Below, piece by piece: positions 50,775-61,042 of a DNA stretch of 64,000 nucleotides (positions are counted from its first letter, which is position 1; each line of letters begins with the position of its first letter). The notes under the pieces were generated by a model. The model worked only from the letters and a program-made list of their open reading frames with translations. It was not told where the DNA came from and made no database searches. Location: the NCBI GenBank assembly GCA_902583075.1, contig CACHUN010000001.1, positions 186,001 to 250,000 of the forward strand, read 5' to 3'. The stretch is from an uncultured Pelagibacteraceae bacterium. GTDB lineage: Bacteria > Pseudomonadota > Alphaproteobacteria > Pelagibacterales > Pelagibacteraceae. Position numbers and translations under genes: made by a program.

Positions 50775-51642
50775 AAATATCTTTCAGATATATAAATACA
50801 GCAATCCATATTAAAATAAAACTAACTAACTGATTTAGATTAAATTGCTCATTATAAATGAAAAATCCAAGAATAAATTGCAAAGTTGGAGTAATATAAA
50901 AAATCATTCCAGCGGGTCCTAGGCCCGCCAATTCAACGCCTCTTACATACAAAAAAAGAGGTATGACCGTCATTGGGCCCGCCAACATTAATAATGGCAT
51001 CAAAGAGGGATTTGATAAACTGAAATCGTTGTAATTATTTATAGTTATAAAATAAAATGCAACTAATACAAAAGGAAGTATATACAAACTTTCTATAAGA
51101 AGCCCAGTATCAGTTTCTACGTTAATTTTTTTTCTAAATAAATTATAAAAACTCCAACTTAAGGCTACAATTAAACCTACCCATGGAATTGAATTAAAAT
51201 CTATTATAAATAAATAACTGACAGAGATAATTACTATCAAGATCGAAATTTTTCCTTTTTTTGTAACAGGTTCTTTAAAAAAAAAATTACCTAGAAAAAC
51301 ACTGATGATTGGCATGATAAAATAGCCAAAGCTTGCATCAATTATTTTGTCAACGCTAACAGCATAAATCCATACACCCCAATTTATAAAAATTAAAAAC
51401 CCAGAAATAAATAGAATAAATAATTTCTTTTTATTATTAAAAATTTTTTTTAAAATGCTCCACTTAGAAAATAAAAAAGTAGTAACTATTAATACAAAAG
51501 TTGTCCAAACACTTCTATGGATTAATACTTCTACGTGTCCTGCAAAAGAAATATATTTGAAGTAAATAACACCTAAAAAACCCCACCAAAAAGAACCAAA
51601 GGAAGTAAGTAAAACTCCTTTATTAAAATTTTTTTTGTTCAT
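50761..51642 (-). CDS. rarD: RarD/EamA-family transporter
   Basis: 293 residues, ten hydrophobic segments. LLTSFGSFWWGFLGVIYFKYI and VEVLIHRSVWTTFVLI are the RarD N-terminal signature. GLGPAGMIFYITPTLQFILGFFIYNEQF is the conserved second-repeat end. The transported compound is not known. It heads the minus-strand cell-wall and replication run that ends with the MBL gene. Confidence 0.88.
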   Translation of the reverse strand: MNKKNFNKGVLLTSFGSFWWGFLGVIYFKYISFAGHVEVLIHRSVWTTFVLIVTTFLFSKWSILKKIFNNKKKLFILFISGFLIFINWGVWIYAVSVDKIIDASFGYFIMPIISVFLGNFFFKEPVTKKGKISILIVIISVSYLFIIDFNSIPWVGLIVALSWSFYNLFRKKINVETDTGLLIESLYILPFVLVAFYFITINNYNDFSLSNPSLMPLLMLAGPMTVIPLFLYVRGVELAGLGPAGMIFYITPTLQFILGFFIYNEQFNLNQLVSFILIWIAVFIYLKDIYEKN

Positions 51643-51663
51643 ATTTTAAGTATCTGAATATTT

Positions 51664-51682
51664 TGACTTAATACTTAAGTCA
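51664..51682. promoter_or_regulatory. 19-bp palindrome between rarD and tRNA-Ser
   Basis: TGACTTAA-TAC-TTAAGTCA, perfect 8-bp arms and a 3-base spacer, lies in the 85-base gap between divergent rarD and tRNA-Ser. It overlaps a TTGACT that could be the -35 of the tRNA promoter. Since no gene reads into it, a terminator role is unlikely. An operator or leader hairpin is possible. Confidence 0.4.
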
Positions 51683-51727
51683 TTTTATTGTTGAAATATA
51701 TATTAATAATAATAAAACCTTGCACAC

Positions 51728-51817
51728 GGAGAGATGGCTGAGCGGTTGAAAGCATCGGTCTTGAAAACCGACAAAGGGGCAACTCTTTCCTGGGTTCGAA
51801 TCCCAGTCTCTCCGCCA
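51728..51817 (+). tRNA. tRNA-Ser (TGA)
   Basis: 90 nt including an encoded CCA, with the long variable arm of class II tRNAs. GGAGAGA pairs with TCTCTCC. The anticodon loop CTTGAAA reads TGA, and the T-arm has CTGGGTTCGAATCCCAG. Its 3' end is one base from the convergent sdhE stop. Confidence 0.98.
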
Positions 51818-51818
51818 T

Positions 51819-52064
51819 TCATTTAAAATCAATCAGCAATGTTGATATTTTTTTATTTATAAATATCATTTCATTTTTTGAAATTTTAATAATATCTTCA
51901 TCATTCATATTTACTAATTTATCTAGATCCACTAAATCATCATATGATAATGAAGCAATAACAGATTTAACAAAACCACTGACATATATATCCATTTCTT
52001 TTGTACCTCGATATTGAGATCTATAAATAATTTTATTAATTAAATTTTGTTTGTTTGAATTCAT
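51819..52064 (-). CDS. sdhE: Succinate dehydrogenase assembly factor SdhE
   Basis: 81 residues. IIYRSQYRGTKEMDIYVSGF is the SdhE/SDHAF2 signature with the RGxxE motif that helps attach FAD to SdhA. The remaining helices (LSYDDLVDLDKLVNMNDEDIIK) fit the five-helix bundle. It is divergent from recG, the usual neighbour in alphaproteobacteria. Confidence 0.92.
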   Translation of the reverse strand: MNSNKQNLINKIIYRSQYRGTKEMDIYVSGFVKSVIASLSYDDLVDLDKLVNMNDEDIIKISKNEMIFINKKISTLLIDFK

Positions 52065-52092
52065 TGTTTATAAACATATATATATATATTTA

Positions 52093-54135
52093 ATGAGTAA
52101 TTTTGAATATTTATTGTCACCTATAAATACAATTAAAGGTGTTGGTAAAAAAACATTAAGTTCATTCAACAAAAAAAAGATTTTTACAATTTTTGATCTA
52201 CTATGGCATTTACCTATATCAAGAATTGAAACGGCTGAAGATACAGAGATTGATGATTTGCAAGTAGGGAAAAATTATAATATTAAAGTTATACCAATTA
52301 AATATAATTTTCCAAGAATTAGAAATTTACCCAATAAAGTAATATGCGAAAAAAACGGAGTAAAATTAGACTGCATTTTTTTTAATAGTTACGAAGGATA
52401 TATAAAAAAATTATTACCCTTAAATGAAGAAGTAATAATACATGGAAAGGCAAACAACTTTAGAAATAAATTTCAATTTGTAAATCCAACAACAAAAAAG
52501 ACTAATAATTTAAATACTATAAATGTAGACAGTAAATATAGTCTTTCTGATGGGTTAACATTAAATAAATATAATAAAGTAATAAATAATGTTTTTCAAA
52601 ATTTACCTGAATTAGAGGAATGGTTGCCAAAAGAAGTATTGGGTTTATTTGATAATGTATCATGGAAAGAATGTATTATCAAAATTCATAAGGAGGAAAT
52701 TACAAAAATTAGAGATACAAAATATTTTAAAAGACTTGTTTTTGATGAGATATTTGCAAATTTCTTACTTTCATCTGATATAAGAAATAAAATTAAAAAA
52801 ATAAAAAAAAAAAATAAAATTTTAGACTTAAAATATCAAAATAAACTAATTAGCAATTTAAAATTTAGACTTACAACCGATCAAATAACTTCGTTAAAAA
52901 ATATAAATAAAGATATGGAGTCAAAACAAAAAATGTTTAGATTATTACAAGGTGACGTGGGATCTGGAAAAACAATAGTATCTGTAATAGCAGCATTAAA
53001 TGCTATAAAAGCAGGCTATCAAGTTGCAATAATGGCTCCAACTGAAATATTAGCTATTCAACATTATAATTTTATATTAGATAATTTTAATACTTTTTGT
53101 AATCCTGAAATATTAACTGGTAAAACTGAATATAAAAAAAGAAAAAATATTTTAACTGGTCTCTTAAATAATAAAATTGATATTTTAATTGGAACACATT
53201 CTCTCTTTCAGGAAAAAATTACTTACTTTAATTTGGGTTTAATAATTATTGATGAACAACATAAATTTGGTGTTAATCAAAGAAAAAAACTATCAGATAA
53301 AGGAGGTAAAGATTGCGATGTACTAGTTATGTCCGCAACCCCAATTCCAAGAACTATGATGATGACTATTTATGGGGATATGGATATTTCTTTAATAAAA
53401 TCTAAACCAAAAAATAGAAAGCCAATTAAAACATATAGTAAAAATGAAACTAAAATTAATGAAGTTATTAATTTTATTAAAAGTGAAATTTTAAAAAAAA
53501 ATCAGGTATTCTGGGTTTGTCCACTTATCAAAGAATCAAAAAAGATTGACCATCAATCTGCTATAGAAAAATATAAATATTTAAGCAAAATTTTTAAAGA
53601 CAGAGTTGATATTGTTCATGGAGCAATGAGTAAGGAAGATAAGGATAAAGTATTAAATAAGTTTAATGATAGAGAGATAGATATATTGGTTTCAACGACA
53701 GTGATTGAGGTTGGCATCGATTTTCCAAACGCTAATGTTATCATCATTGAAAACTCAAATAAATATGGTTTATCTCAGTTACATCAATTAAGAGGACGAG
53801 TTGGCAGAGGTAACAAAGAATCATCGTGTATACTTATGTTTAAAGCAGGATTGAGTGAAAATGCTCGTAAGAGAATAACAATTCTCAAAAATACTAACGA
53901 TGGTTTTAAAATAGCTGAGGAAGACTTAAAAATCAGAGGATATGGTGATATTTTAGGATTTAAGCAAAGTGGTTTAAAAAAATACAACTTAGCAGATCCA
54001 ATTCAACATGAGGATCTTTTCGATATTGCAGAAAAAGAGATTAAAAAAATTGAAAAAAACAAAATTAAAATAAATAATTTTAATAGGCTTATAAAACTTT
54101 ACGACAAGGTTTCTGTAATTAATGATACTATTTAG
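52093..54135 (+). CDS. recG: ATP-dependent DNA helicase RecG
   Basis: 680 residues from the ATG at 52093; 14 further codons upstream are open but run into an AT repeat and are unlike the family. The wedge/OB domain covers about 55-150. The helicase motifs are RLLQGDVGSGKTIVS, MAPTEILAIQHYNF, IIDEQHKFGVNQR, VMSATPIPRTM, VSTTVIEVGIDFPNA and QLHQLRGRVGRG. RecG remodels stalled forks and branched DNA. Its start is 28 bases from sdhE. Confidence 0.95.
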   Translation: MSNFEYLLSPINTIKGVGKKTLSSFNKKKIFTIFDLLWHLPISRIETAEDTEIDDLQVGKNYNIKVIPIKYNFPRIRNLPNKVICEKNGVKLDCIFFNSYEGYIKKLLPLNEEVIIHGKANNFRNKFQFVNPTTKKTNNLNTINVDSKYSLSDGLTLNKYNKVINNVFQNLPELEEWLPKEVLGLFDNVSWKECIIKIHKEEITKIRDTKYFKRLVFDEIFANFLLSSDIRNKIKKIKKKNKILDLKYQNKLISNLKFRLTTDQITSLKNINKDMESKQKMFRLLQGDVGSGKTIVSVIAALNAIKAGYQVAIMAPTEILAIQHYNFILDNFNTFCNPEILTGKTEYKKRKNILTGLLNNKIDILIGTHSLFQEKITYFNLGLIIIDEQHKFGVNQRKKLSDKGGKDCDVLVMSATPIPRTMMMTIYGDMDISLIKSKPKNRKPIKTYSKNETKINEVINFIKSEILKKNQVFWVCPLIKESKKIDHQSAIEKYKYLSKIFKDRVDIVHGAMSKEDKDKVLNKFNDREIDILVSTTVIEVGIDFPNANVIIIENSNKYGLSQLHQLRGRVGRGNKESSCILMFKAGLSENARKRITILKNTNDGFKIAEEDLKIRGYGDILGFKQSGLKKYNLADPIQHEDLFDIAEKEIKKIEKNKIKINNFNRLIKLYDKVSVINDTI

Positions 54136-54751
54136 TTTTAGTATCTGATGTCCCAGCTGAAACAATAAATTTTGATGCCTCTTCAAATGTCATATCTAGA
54201 TATACAATCTCACTTTTAGGAAACATTAATAAAAAACCACTAGTTGGATTTGGCGTTGTAGGAACAAAAACATTTACTAATTCTGTGTTAGTTTTTTTGG
54301 AAATTTCACCTTTATTTTCTTTTGTAGCAAAACCAACTGCCCATGTACCTTTTCTGGGGTATTGAATCAGAACTACACTTTTTTTTGATCCCTTTTTAGG
54401 AGCAAATGTTTCTGTCATTTGTCCAATAGCAGAATATATGGTTCTTAAAATTGGAATTTTTTTTAATAAATCATTGAACAGCTGTAAAAACTTTTTACCA
54501 ATAAAAGATAGTGACAAACCTCCTACAAGAGTAATAAAAATTACTGAAAGTAAGATTTCTAAACCTGGTATTGCAAAAGGTAAATAGCTATTTGGATTTA
54601 TTCCTTGTGGAATTAATTTTGATGAAATTGATATAAAAAATGTTGTGAGATATAATGTAATTCCAATTGGGACTAAAACAACAATTCCAGTAATAAAATA
54701 GTTTCTCAGTCTTGCAATAAATGAAATTCTTTTTCTTTTTATTTTAGACAT
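54128..54751 (-). CDS. DUF502-family membrane protein
   Basis: 207 residues. LRNYFITGIVVLVPIGITLYLTTFFI is the first membrane helix and ILLSVIFITLVGGLSLSFIGKKF the second. KIPILRTIYSAIGQMTETFAP, VLIQYPRKGTWAVGFAT and NVFVPTTPNPTSGFLLMFPK are the DUF502 signatures. Function unknown. It overlaps the recG stop by eight bases; the sdhE-recG-DUF502 group is common in alphaproteobacteria. Confidence 0.88.
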   Translation of the reverse strand: MSKIKRKRISFIARLRNYFITGIVVLVPIGITLYLTTFFISISSKLIPQGINPNSYLPFAIPGLEILLSVIFITLVGGLSLSFIGKKFLQLFNDLLKKIPILRTIYSAIGQMTETFAPKKGSKKSVVLIQYPRKGTWAVGFATKENKGEISKKTNTELVNVFVPTTPNPTSGFLLMFPKSEIVYLDMTFEEASKFIVSAGTSDTKTK

Positions 54752-54797
54752 ATCTTTAATTGATTATAAATTACATGTAATATAAATATTAAGAAAA

Positions 54798-55619
54798 GTG
54801 AATAGAAGAAATTTTATATATTTAATGGGTTGTGGCTGTCTTTCTGCAGGCTTACACGCATGTACTACTGCTCCGATCACAGATAGAAGGCAATTAAAAT
54901 TAATTCCAGAATCAAAATTAAATGCTCAAGCCGCCCAATTGTATGAAAAAGTAAAACAAAAAGCTAAATTAAGTGATGATAAAGAGAGTTTAGATAAAAT
55001 TATTGGAATTGGATCAAAAATAGAAACATCAATATCAGAGTATTTTTACAAGAATAATATGGATGACCCGACTGTGAACTTTTCATGGGAGTATATTTTA
55101 ATTGATAACAAAAAAGTTAAAAATGCATGGTGCATGCCTGGAGGAAAAATTGCTGTTTATACTGGTATGCTAGATATTACTAAAAACGATGATGGTTTAG
55201 CAGCGGTAATGGGTCATGAAATTGCTCACGCTGTTGCAAAACATTCAGTTGAAAGAGCAAGTAGAACAGTATTATTAAATACAACAACTGGAATAATAGA
55301 TATTGCTACTGGTGGAAAGCTATCTCAAGTTAATAGAACAACAGGTATGAATACAGTTGGCTTGTTATCCCAAATTGGAATAATGAATCCTTTTACAAGA
55401 AAACAAGAGAGCGAAGCTGATTATTTAGGATTAATTTTTTCTTCTTTGTCTGGTTACGATATTAGAGAAACTACTAAAATATGGGAAAGAATGAAGAAAG
55501 CCAATAAAGGGAAAGAACCACCTGAGTTTATGAGTACACATCCATCAAATGACAGAAGAATTGACCAAATTAACAATTGGATGAACGAAATTATTTTAAA
55601 ATATCCACCTATCGCCTGA
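54798..55619 (+). CDS. M48-family metallopeptidase, lipoprotein
   Basis: 273 residues with a GTG start. The N-terminus NRRNFIYLMGCGCLSAGLHAC has a twin-Arg-like pair and a lipobox at Cys22. VMGHEIAHAVAKH holds the zinc motif H140-E-x-x-H144, and RKQESEADYLGLIF supplies the third-ligand Glu. STHPSNDRRI is typical of the LoiP/BepA-like M48 group. It probably works on periplasmic or outer-membrane proteins. It is convergent with tRNA-Lys. Confidence 0.9.
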   Translation: MNRRNFIYLMGCGCLSAGLHACTTAPITDRRQLKLIPESKLNAQAAQLYEKVKQKAKLSDDKESLDKIIGIGSKIETSISEYFYKNNMDDPTVNFSWEYILIDNKKVKNAWCMPGGKIAVYTGMLDITKNDDGLAAVMGHEIAHAVAKHSVERASRTVLLNTTTGIIDIATGGKLSQVNRTTGMNTVGLLSQIGIMNPFTRKQESEADYLGLIFSSLSGYDIRETTKIWERMKKANKGKEPPEFMSTHPSNDRRIDQINNWMNEIILKYPPIA

Positions 55620-55624
55620 TGCGT

Positions 55625-55700
<76 letters not shown>

Positions 55701-55750
55701 AACACGAAAATTCTTATATTGATTTTTTGATATTTGGCAATGGTTAAAAT

Positions 55751-56869
55751 TTACAAAATATTAATATACTTGTCATGAAATTCCTCAAAAGTTCCCATTT
55801 TGATATTTTTTCGAATTTCGTACATAAGTTCTTGATAAAAGTTTATATTATTTAATGTTAAGATCATAGAAGACAACATTTCATTAGTATTGTGAAGATG
55901 ATTCAAATAATTTTTAGAGTATTTGTTTAAATCAAATTTAGTAACACTACTATCTAGAGGTGTATTATCTAATTTATTTTCAGAATTTCTTATTTGAATT
56001 CTGCCATTCCAAGTGAAAGCTAATCCAGTTCTTCCTGATCTTGTTGGAAGGACACAATCAAACATGTCTATTCCTCTTTTAACTGCTCCCAAAATATCAG
56101 ATGGAGTTCCTACCCCCATTAAATATCTTGGTTTATCAATCGGTAAATTTTCTTTTATGCCATCTAATACATCAAACATTTCTTTTTGAGTTTCTCCAAC
56201 TGCAAGACCACCAATAGCATATCCATCAAATTCTATATCTATTAATTTATTAAGAGACTCATTTCTTAAATCTTTAAAAAGTCCTCCTTGAACTATACCA
56301 AACAAAGCTTTGTGCGGATTTTTTCCAAATTCTGCTTTAGATCGTTTAGCCCAATCTGTAGATAAATCCATAGAAGTTTTAATTATATTATAATCATTAG
56401 TATTTTTTGGACACTCATCCATTACCATAACAATGTCTGAATTGAGTTTTTTTTGAATTTTAATACTTTCCTCGGGACTTAAAATAAAAGTTTTTCCATC
56501 TATATGAGATTGAAAAATTGCCCCTTTATCTCTATCGATTTTGTTAAATTTTGATAAAGACATCACTTGATAACCGCCAGAGTCAGTCAAAATAGGAAGT
56601 TTACAATTCATAAATTTATGTAATCCACCAACTACTTCGATCCTATCTGTTCCAGGTCTAATCATTAAGTGATAAGTATTTGCAAGAATTATTTCACTTC
56701 CTGTTTTAATAATATCATCAATAAAAACACCTTTCACTGTGGCTTGAGTACCAACAGGCATAAACGCAGGCGTATTAATTTCTCCACGATGTGTTTGAAT
56801 TAATCCAACACGATAATTTTTATTTTTATGTTTTACACTAAAAGAAAAATTACTTTTTATGTCCTTCAT
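55751..56869 (-). CDS. tgt: Queuine tRNA-ribosyltransferase
   Basis: 372 residues. It exchanges guanine 34 for preQ1 in GUN tRNAs. PAFMPVGTQATVKG, LANTYHLMIRPG, LTDSGGYQVMSL (nucleophile region), GIVQGGLFKDLRNES, YAIGGLAVGE and MFDCVLPTRSGRTGLAFTWNG are all present. The zinc motif C-x-C-x2-C near the C-terminus is not evident: the region reads LDSSVTKFDLNKYSKNYLNHLHNTNEML, so some ligands are replaced. Confidence 0.95.
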   Translation of the reverse strand: MKDIKSNFSFSVKHKNKNYRVGLIQTHRGEINTPAFMPVGTQATVKGVFIDDIIKTGSEIILANTYHLMIRPGTDRIEVVGGLHKFMNCKLPILTDSGGYQVMSLSKFNKIDRDKGAIFQSHIDGKTFILSPEESIKIQKKLNSDIVMVMDECPKNTNDYNIIKTSMDLSTDWAKRSKAEFGKNPHKALFGIVQGGLFKDLRNESLNKLIDIEFDGYAIGGLAVGETQKEMFDVLDGIKENLPIDKPRYLMGVGTPSDILGAVKRGIDMFDCVLPTRSGRTGLAFTWNGRIQIRNSENKLDNTPLDSSVTKFDLNKYSKNYLNHLHNTNEMLSSMILTLNNINFYQELMYEIRKNIKMGTFEEFHDKYINIL

Positions 56870-56879
56870 TCATTAAATT

Positions 56880-57437
56880 CTACTCAGATTTGAAGCTAAT
56901 TATTTTATCTGGGTTAGAAACAGATCCATTTGGGCCATCCCCTTTTGTAATCATGTCAACAAACTCCATACCCTCAATAACTTTTCCAAATACTGTATAT
57001 TGTCTATCGAGATGTGGTGTTGGACCAAAACAAATAAAGAACTGACTATTTGCACTATTCGGATCTGAAGATCTTGCCATTGATAACGTTCCTCTTTCAT
57101 GAGGTAAATCATTAAACTCTTCTTTAAGATCTGGCATATCTGAACCACCCATGCCAGCTCTACTTAAGTTAAAGCTATCAGAAGATGAATTCCCAAATTG
57201 AACATCTCCTGTTTGAGCCATAAAACCATCGATTACTCTGTGAAAAACAACTCCATCATACTTTCCACTATTAGCTAGTTCGGTTATTCTTTTAACATGG
57301 TTTGGCGCCACGTCTGGAAATAATTCGATTTTTAAATCTCCATCTTTTAATTTAAGTATCATTGTATTCTCCTTTGCATTTAAAGCTGTTGTTAATAAAA
57401 ATATTGATAAAAATAAAATATTAATTTTTTTAAGCAT
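56880..57437 (-). CDS. Peptidyl-prolyl cis-trans isomerase, cyclophilin type, exported
   Basis: 185 residues. A signal peptide LKKINILFLSIFLLTTALNA precedes the cyclophilin domain: GVVFHRVIDGFMAQTGD, ERGTLSMARSSDPNSANSQF, FICFGPTPHLDRQYTVFGKV. It should speed proline isomerisation in the periplasm. It overlaps coaD by eight bases and follows it on the minus strand. Confidence 0.95.
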   Translation of the reverse strand: MLKKINILFLSIFLLTTALNAKENTMILKLKDGDLKIELFPDVAPNHVKRITELANSGKYDGVVFHRVIDGFMAQTGDVQFGNSSSDSFNLSRAGMGGSDMPDLKEEFNDLPHERGTLSMARSSDPNSANSQFFICFGPTPHLDRQYTVFGKVIEGMEFVDMITKGDGPNGSVSNPDKIISFKSE

Positions 57438-57924
57438 AAACTTCTTTCAGTGACTTAATAGTACTTTTGGTTGTAAATTTTCTTAAATCACCTTTGTGTA
57501 AAGCTATTTCTTTAACAAATCGTGATGAAATGATCTGATTTTCAACGTCTGACATAAGAAAAATTGTTTCAACTTTATTATTTAATTTTCTATTCATTCC
57601 TGCTAGTTGGAATTCGTATTCAAAATCTGACACAGCTCTCAAGCCTCTAAGAATTAAATTTGATTTATATTTTTTACATAGCTCAGTTGTTAGAGAGTTA
57701 AATTTTATCACTTGAATTTTATTTTTTGAAAGTTTTAGATCTCCAAACAAAGCTTTTGTAACAATTTTTAATCTCTCATCTATTGGAAATAAAAAATTCT
57801 TTTCATTACCATCAGAAATACCTACAATGATTTTATCTGTCAATTTTAAAGCTTTTTTTATAACATCAATATGTCCATTTGTTATTGGATCAAATGTCCC
57901 TGGATATATAGCAATATTTTTCAT
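57430..57924 (-). CDS. coaD: Phosphopantetheine adenylyltransferase
   Basis: 164 residues. It is the penultimate enzyme of CoA synthesis. IYPGTFDPITNGHIDVIKKAL carries the T/H-x-G-H nucleotidyltransferase motif, LILRGLRAVSDFEYEFQLAGMN and NQIISSRFVKEIA complete the signature. One base overlaps gyrA, a gene order typical of alphaproteobacteria. Confidence 0.95.
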   Translation of the reverse strand: MKNIAIYPGTFDPITNGHIDVIKKALKLTDKIIVGISDGNEKNFLFPIDERLKIVTKALFGDLKLSKNKIQVIKFNSLTTELCKKYKSNLILRGLRAVSDFEYEFQLAGMNRKLNNKVETIFLMSDVENQIISSRFVKEIALHKGDLRKFTTKSTIKSLKEVYA

Positions 57925-60506
57925 TAAACTAAATTATCGTCTAATTTAATTGAGGAGACAACTTTTTCATCGCCAGTTAATTTTATAATCCTTACTCCCT
58001 GCGTATTTCTTCCAGCAATTCTTATTTCCTTTACAGCTGTTCTTATAACTCTACCTTTATTTGTTGAAATTAATATTTGATCACCCTCAAATACAGGGAA
58101 GGATGATGAGACATTGCCGTTTCTTGGGGAATTCACAATGCCGATTATCCCTTTACCTCCTCGATTTGTAACTCTAAAATCATAATGAGATGTTCTTTTG
58201 CCATAACCATTTTCTGTGATTGATAAGATAAATTTTTCTTTAGCTTTAACTTCAGATTTTTCATCTATAGTTTTGCTTTTATTTTTTTTTATATCGTCTT
58301 TATCAATTATAGATAATGAAACAATTGAATCCTTATCTAATAGGTTAATACCTCTTATGCCCTTAGAAGATCTGCCTTTGAAAACTCTAAGTTTTTTCGA
58401 TTCAAACCTTATGCATTTACCAAATTTTGTATTTAGCATTATATCTTGATCATCTGTACATATTTTTACCCCAACAATTTTATCATCAGAATCTAGTTTC
58501 ATTGCAATTTTACCAGAGGTATTAATAGATGAAAAATCCTCTAAGTTATTCTTTCTTATTTTGCCTTTACTTGTTGCAAATATGATATGCATATTTTTCT
58601 TATCAACGTCTTCATCTGGAAAGGGCATAATTGAACTTATAGATTGATGATTTTTTAAAGGTAAAATATTGAAGAGTGATTTACCTTTAGATGAGGAAGA
58701 TCCCTCTGGTATTTTCCAAGCTTTAACTTTATAGGCTAAGCCTTCAGTAGAAAAAAATAATAATGATGTATGTGTATCTACAGACAATGTTTGAACAACA
58801 GAGTCTTCTTCTCTTGTTTTAATACCTGTTTTTCCTTTTCCGCCTCTTTTTTGTTGTTTAACACTACTTAGAGCTCCTCTTTTAATATATCCTTGAAGTG
58901 TTATTGTTATAATTACAGTTTCTTTTTGAATAGTTTCTTCTATATCATAATTTAAAACAGCATCTATAATTTTTGTTCTTCTAGGAACTGAAAATTTATC
59001 TTTTATCATTTGCAAATCGTTGCTTATCACGCTTAACAATTCATTTTTTGAATTAATAATTTTTTTATATTTAGAAATTTCAGTCGCTAATTTTTTGATT
59101 TCTATCTCTATGTCATTAATTCCTATGGCAGTTAATTTTTGAAGTCTAAGTTCTAATATAGAAATTACTTGATCGTTAGATAATACATATTTTCCTTTAT
59201 AATTTTTACTATCAACTAATTTAATAAGTTTTGATGATTGGTTAATTTGCCAAGTTGTTTTTAAAAGTGAATTTTTTGCTTCTTCAGGATTTTTAGATGA
59301 TCTGATTATTTTAATAACTTTATCAATATTCTCAACACTTACTGATAATCCAAGCAAAATATGAACCCTATCTTCTGCTTTTTTTAAATCGAATTTAGTT
59401 CTTTTTATAACTACATCTTCTCTAAACTTTAAAAAATTTTCTAAAAAATCTTTTAAATTACAAGTCTTAGGTTTTTGATCAACAATAGCCAAAGAGTTAA
59501 AACCAAAAGATGATTCTATTGAAGTATATTTATATAATTGTCTTTTGACGGTTTCAGGTTCAACATTTCTCCTTAGATCAATTGACACTCTAATACCCTC
59601 ACTATTTGATTCATCTCTTATATCGCTTATACCTTCAATTTTTTTATCTCTTACTAATTCTGCTATTCTTTCGTTCAAATTAGACTTATTAATTTGATAA
59701 GGTATGGATGAAACTACCAGTCTATCTTTACCATTTTTCAAATTTTCTACTGAAATTTCTCCACGTATTTTAAAGGATCCTCTTCCAGTTTTGTATCCTT
59801 GCTTAATGATATCTTTTCCAATTATTAATCCTCCTGTTGGAAAATCTGGTCCAGGGATATGTTTCATTAACTCATTAATTTTAATATCTTTGTTTTTAAT
59901 TAAAGCTAAAGTTCCATCCACAACCTCACCTAAATTATGAGGTGGTATACTTGTTGCCATACCAACAGCAATTCCTCCAGCTCCATTAACGAGAAGATTT
60001 GGATATTGAGCAGGCAATACAACAGGTTCTTGCTCTGTTTCATCGTAATTACTTTTAAAGGATACAGTATTTTTTTCTATATCATCAATTAAAAACTGTG
60101 AAACTTTTGCAAGTTTAGTTTCAGTGTATCTCATTGCAGCAGGAGGATCACCATCTATAGAACCAAAATTACCTTGTCCATCCACTAAGGGTAAGCTCAT
60201 TGAAAATTCTTGAACCATTCTAACTAAAGCATCATAAACTGCTTGATCTCCGTGTGGATGATATTTACCAATTACATCTCCAACAATTCTTGCGGATTTT
60301 CTAAATTGCTTTGACCAATCAAAACCACCTTTGTGCATTGCATATATAATTCTTCTGTGAACAGGTTTTAATCCATCTCTAATATCAGGTAGCGCCCTAC
60401 TCACTATAACGCTCATAGCGTATGACAAGTATGATGAGCTCATCTCATCATACATTGAGATTGGTTTAATATTACTATTTATTTTTGGAATTTCGTTCTT
60501 TTCCAT
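57924..60506 (-). CDS. gyrA: DNA gyrase subunit A
   Basis: 860 residues. [30 protein letters not shown] is the winged-helix start, the catalytic Tyr127 lies in [11 protein letters not shown], and the C-terminal beta-pinwheel from about 510 begins with the GyrA box region [11 protein letters not shown] (Q-x3-GGKG-x2-G). The GyrA box separates it from ParC. Residue 88 (E. coli Ser83) is Gln in [10 protein letters not shown], while Asp92 (Asp87) is kept. ssb lies five bases upstream. Confidence 0.96.
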   Translation of the reverse strand: MEKNEIPKINSNIKPISMYDEMSSSYLSYAMSVIVSRALPDIRDGLKPVHRRIIYAMHKGGFDWSKQFRKSARIVGDVIGKYHPHGDQAVYDALVRMVQEFSMSLPLVDGQGNFGSIDGDPPAAMRYTETKLAKVSQFLIDDIEKNTVSFKSNYDETEQEPVVLPAQYPNLLVNGAGGIAVGMATSIPPHNLGEVVDGTLALIKNKDIKINELMKHIPGPDFPTGGLIIGKDIIKQGYKTGRGSFKIRGEISVENLKNGKDRLVVSSIPYQINKSNLNERIAELVRDKKIEGISDIRDESNSEGIRVSIDLRRNVEPETVKRQLYKYTSIESSFGFNSLAIVDQKPKTCNLKDFLENFLKFREDVVIKRTKFDLKKAEDRVHILLGLSVSVENIDKVIKIIRSSKNPEEAKNSLLKTTWQINQSSKLIKLVDSKNYKGKYVLSNDQVISILELRLQKLTAIGINDIEIEIKKLATEISKYKKIINSKNELLSVISNDLQMIKDKFSVPRRTKIIDAVLNYDIEETIQKETVIITITLQGYIKRGALSSVKQQKRGGKGKTGIKTREEDSVVQTLSVDTHTSLLFFSTEGLAYKVKAWKIPEGSSSSKGKSLFNILPLKNHQSISSIMPFPDEDVDKKNMHIIFATSKGKIRKNNLEDFSSINTSGKIAMKLDSDDKIVGVKICTDDQDIMLNTKFGKCIRFESKKLRVFKGRSSKGIRGINLLDKDSIVSLSIIDKDDIKKNKSKTIDEKSEVKAKEKFILSITENGYGKRTSHYDFRVTNRGGKGIIGIVNSPRNGNVSSSFPVFEGDQILISTNKGRVIRTAVKEIRIAGRNTQGVRIIKLTGDEKVVSSIKLDDNLV

Positions 60507-60511
60507 ATTAA

Positions 60512-60961
60512 TTAAAATGGAATATCGTCGTCTAAACCACTTTGATCTAGTGCCGGTGTATCATCAAAATTTTGTTTATTATCTTGAGATGCAATATTAT
60601 TTTGGTTACCACCACCAAGCATTGTTAAAGACGAGTTGTAACCTTGAATTAATATTTCAGTTGAGTATTTATCTTGTCCACTTTGTTCGTCCTTCCATTT
60701 TCTTGTTGAAAGTTGTCCTTCAACGTATACTTGTGCACCTTTTTTTAAATATTGTTGAACGACATTTACCAAACCTTCATTAAAAACCACTATTCTATGC
60801 CATTCAGTCTTTTCTTTTTTTTCTCCTGTATTTTTATCTTTCCAGGACTGGCTAGTAGCAAGACTTAATCTTGCAACATTTTTTCCATTCACCATTTGCT
60901 TGACCTCAGGGTCTGCGCCCAAACGACCAATTAATAATACTTTATTTAAACTTCCAGCCAT
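60512..60961 (-). CDS. ssb: Single-stranded DNA-binding protein
   Basis: 149 residues. An OB-fold at about 4-112 ([24 protein letters not shown]-like [32 protein letters not shown]) is followed by a short Asn/Gln-rich linker and the acidic tip DDDIPF that recruits repair proteins. It is divergent from uvrA, the common SSB/UvrA arrangement, with an 81-base AT-rich gap that must hold both promoters. Confidence 0.97.
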   Translation of the reverse strand: MAGSLNKVLLIGRLGADPEVKQMVNGKNVARLSLATSQSWKDKNTGEKKEKTEWHRIVVFNEGLVNVVQQYLKKGAQVYVEGQLSTRKWKDEQSGQDKYSTEILIQGYNSSLTMLGGGNQNNIASQDNKQNFDDTPALDQSGLDDDIPF

Positions 60962-61042
60962 AATATTTTAATATTTAAGAATGTTTATTATATCACTTAT
61001 TAACTTGAATATTAATATTATTAATTTAAAGCAACAAAAATT

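Noticed and set aside
52051-52092. Longer form of recG
   Set aside because: The extra 14 codons overlap the sdhE start and an AT dinucleotide run, and do not match RecG.
54770-54781. Palindrome ATTACATGTAAT between DUF502 and the M48 gene
   Set aside because: Twelve bases of mostly A+T with no second copy noticed; could easily be chance.
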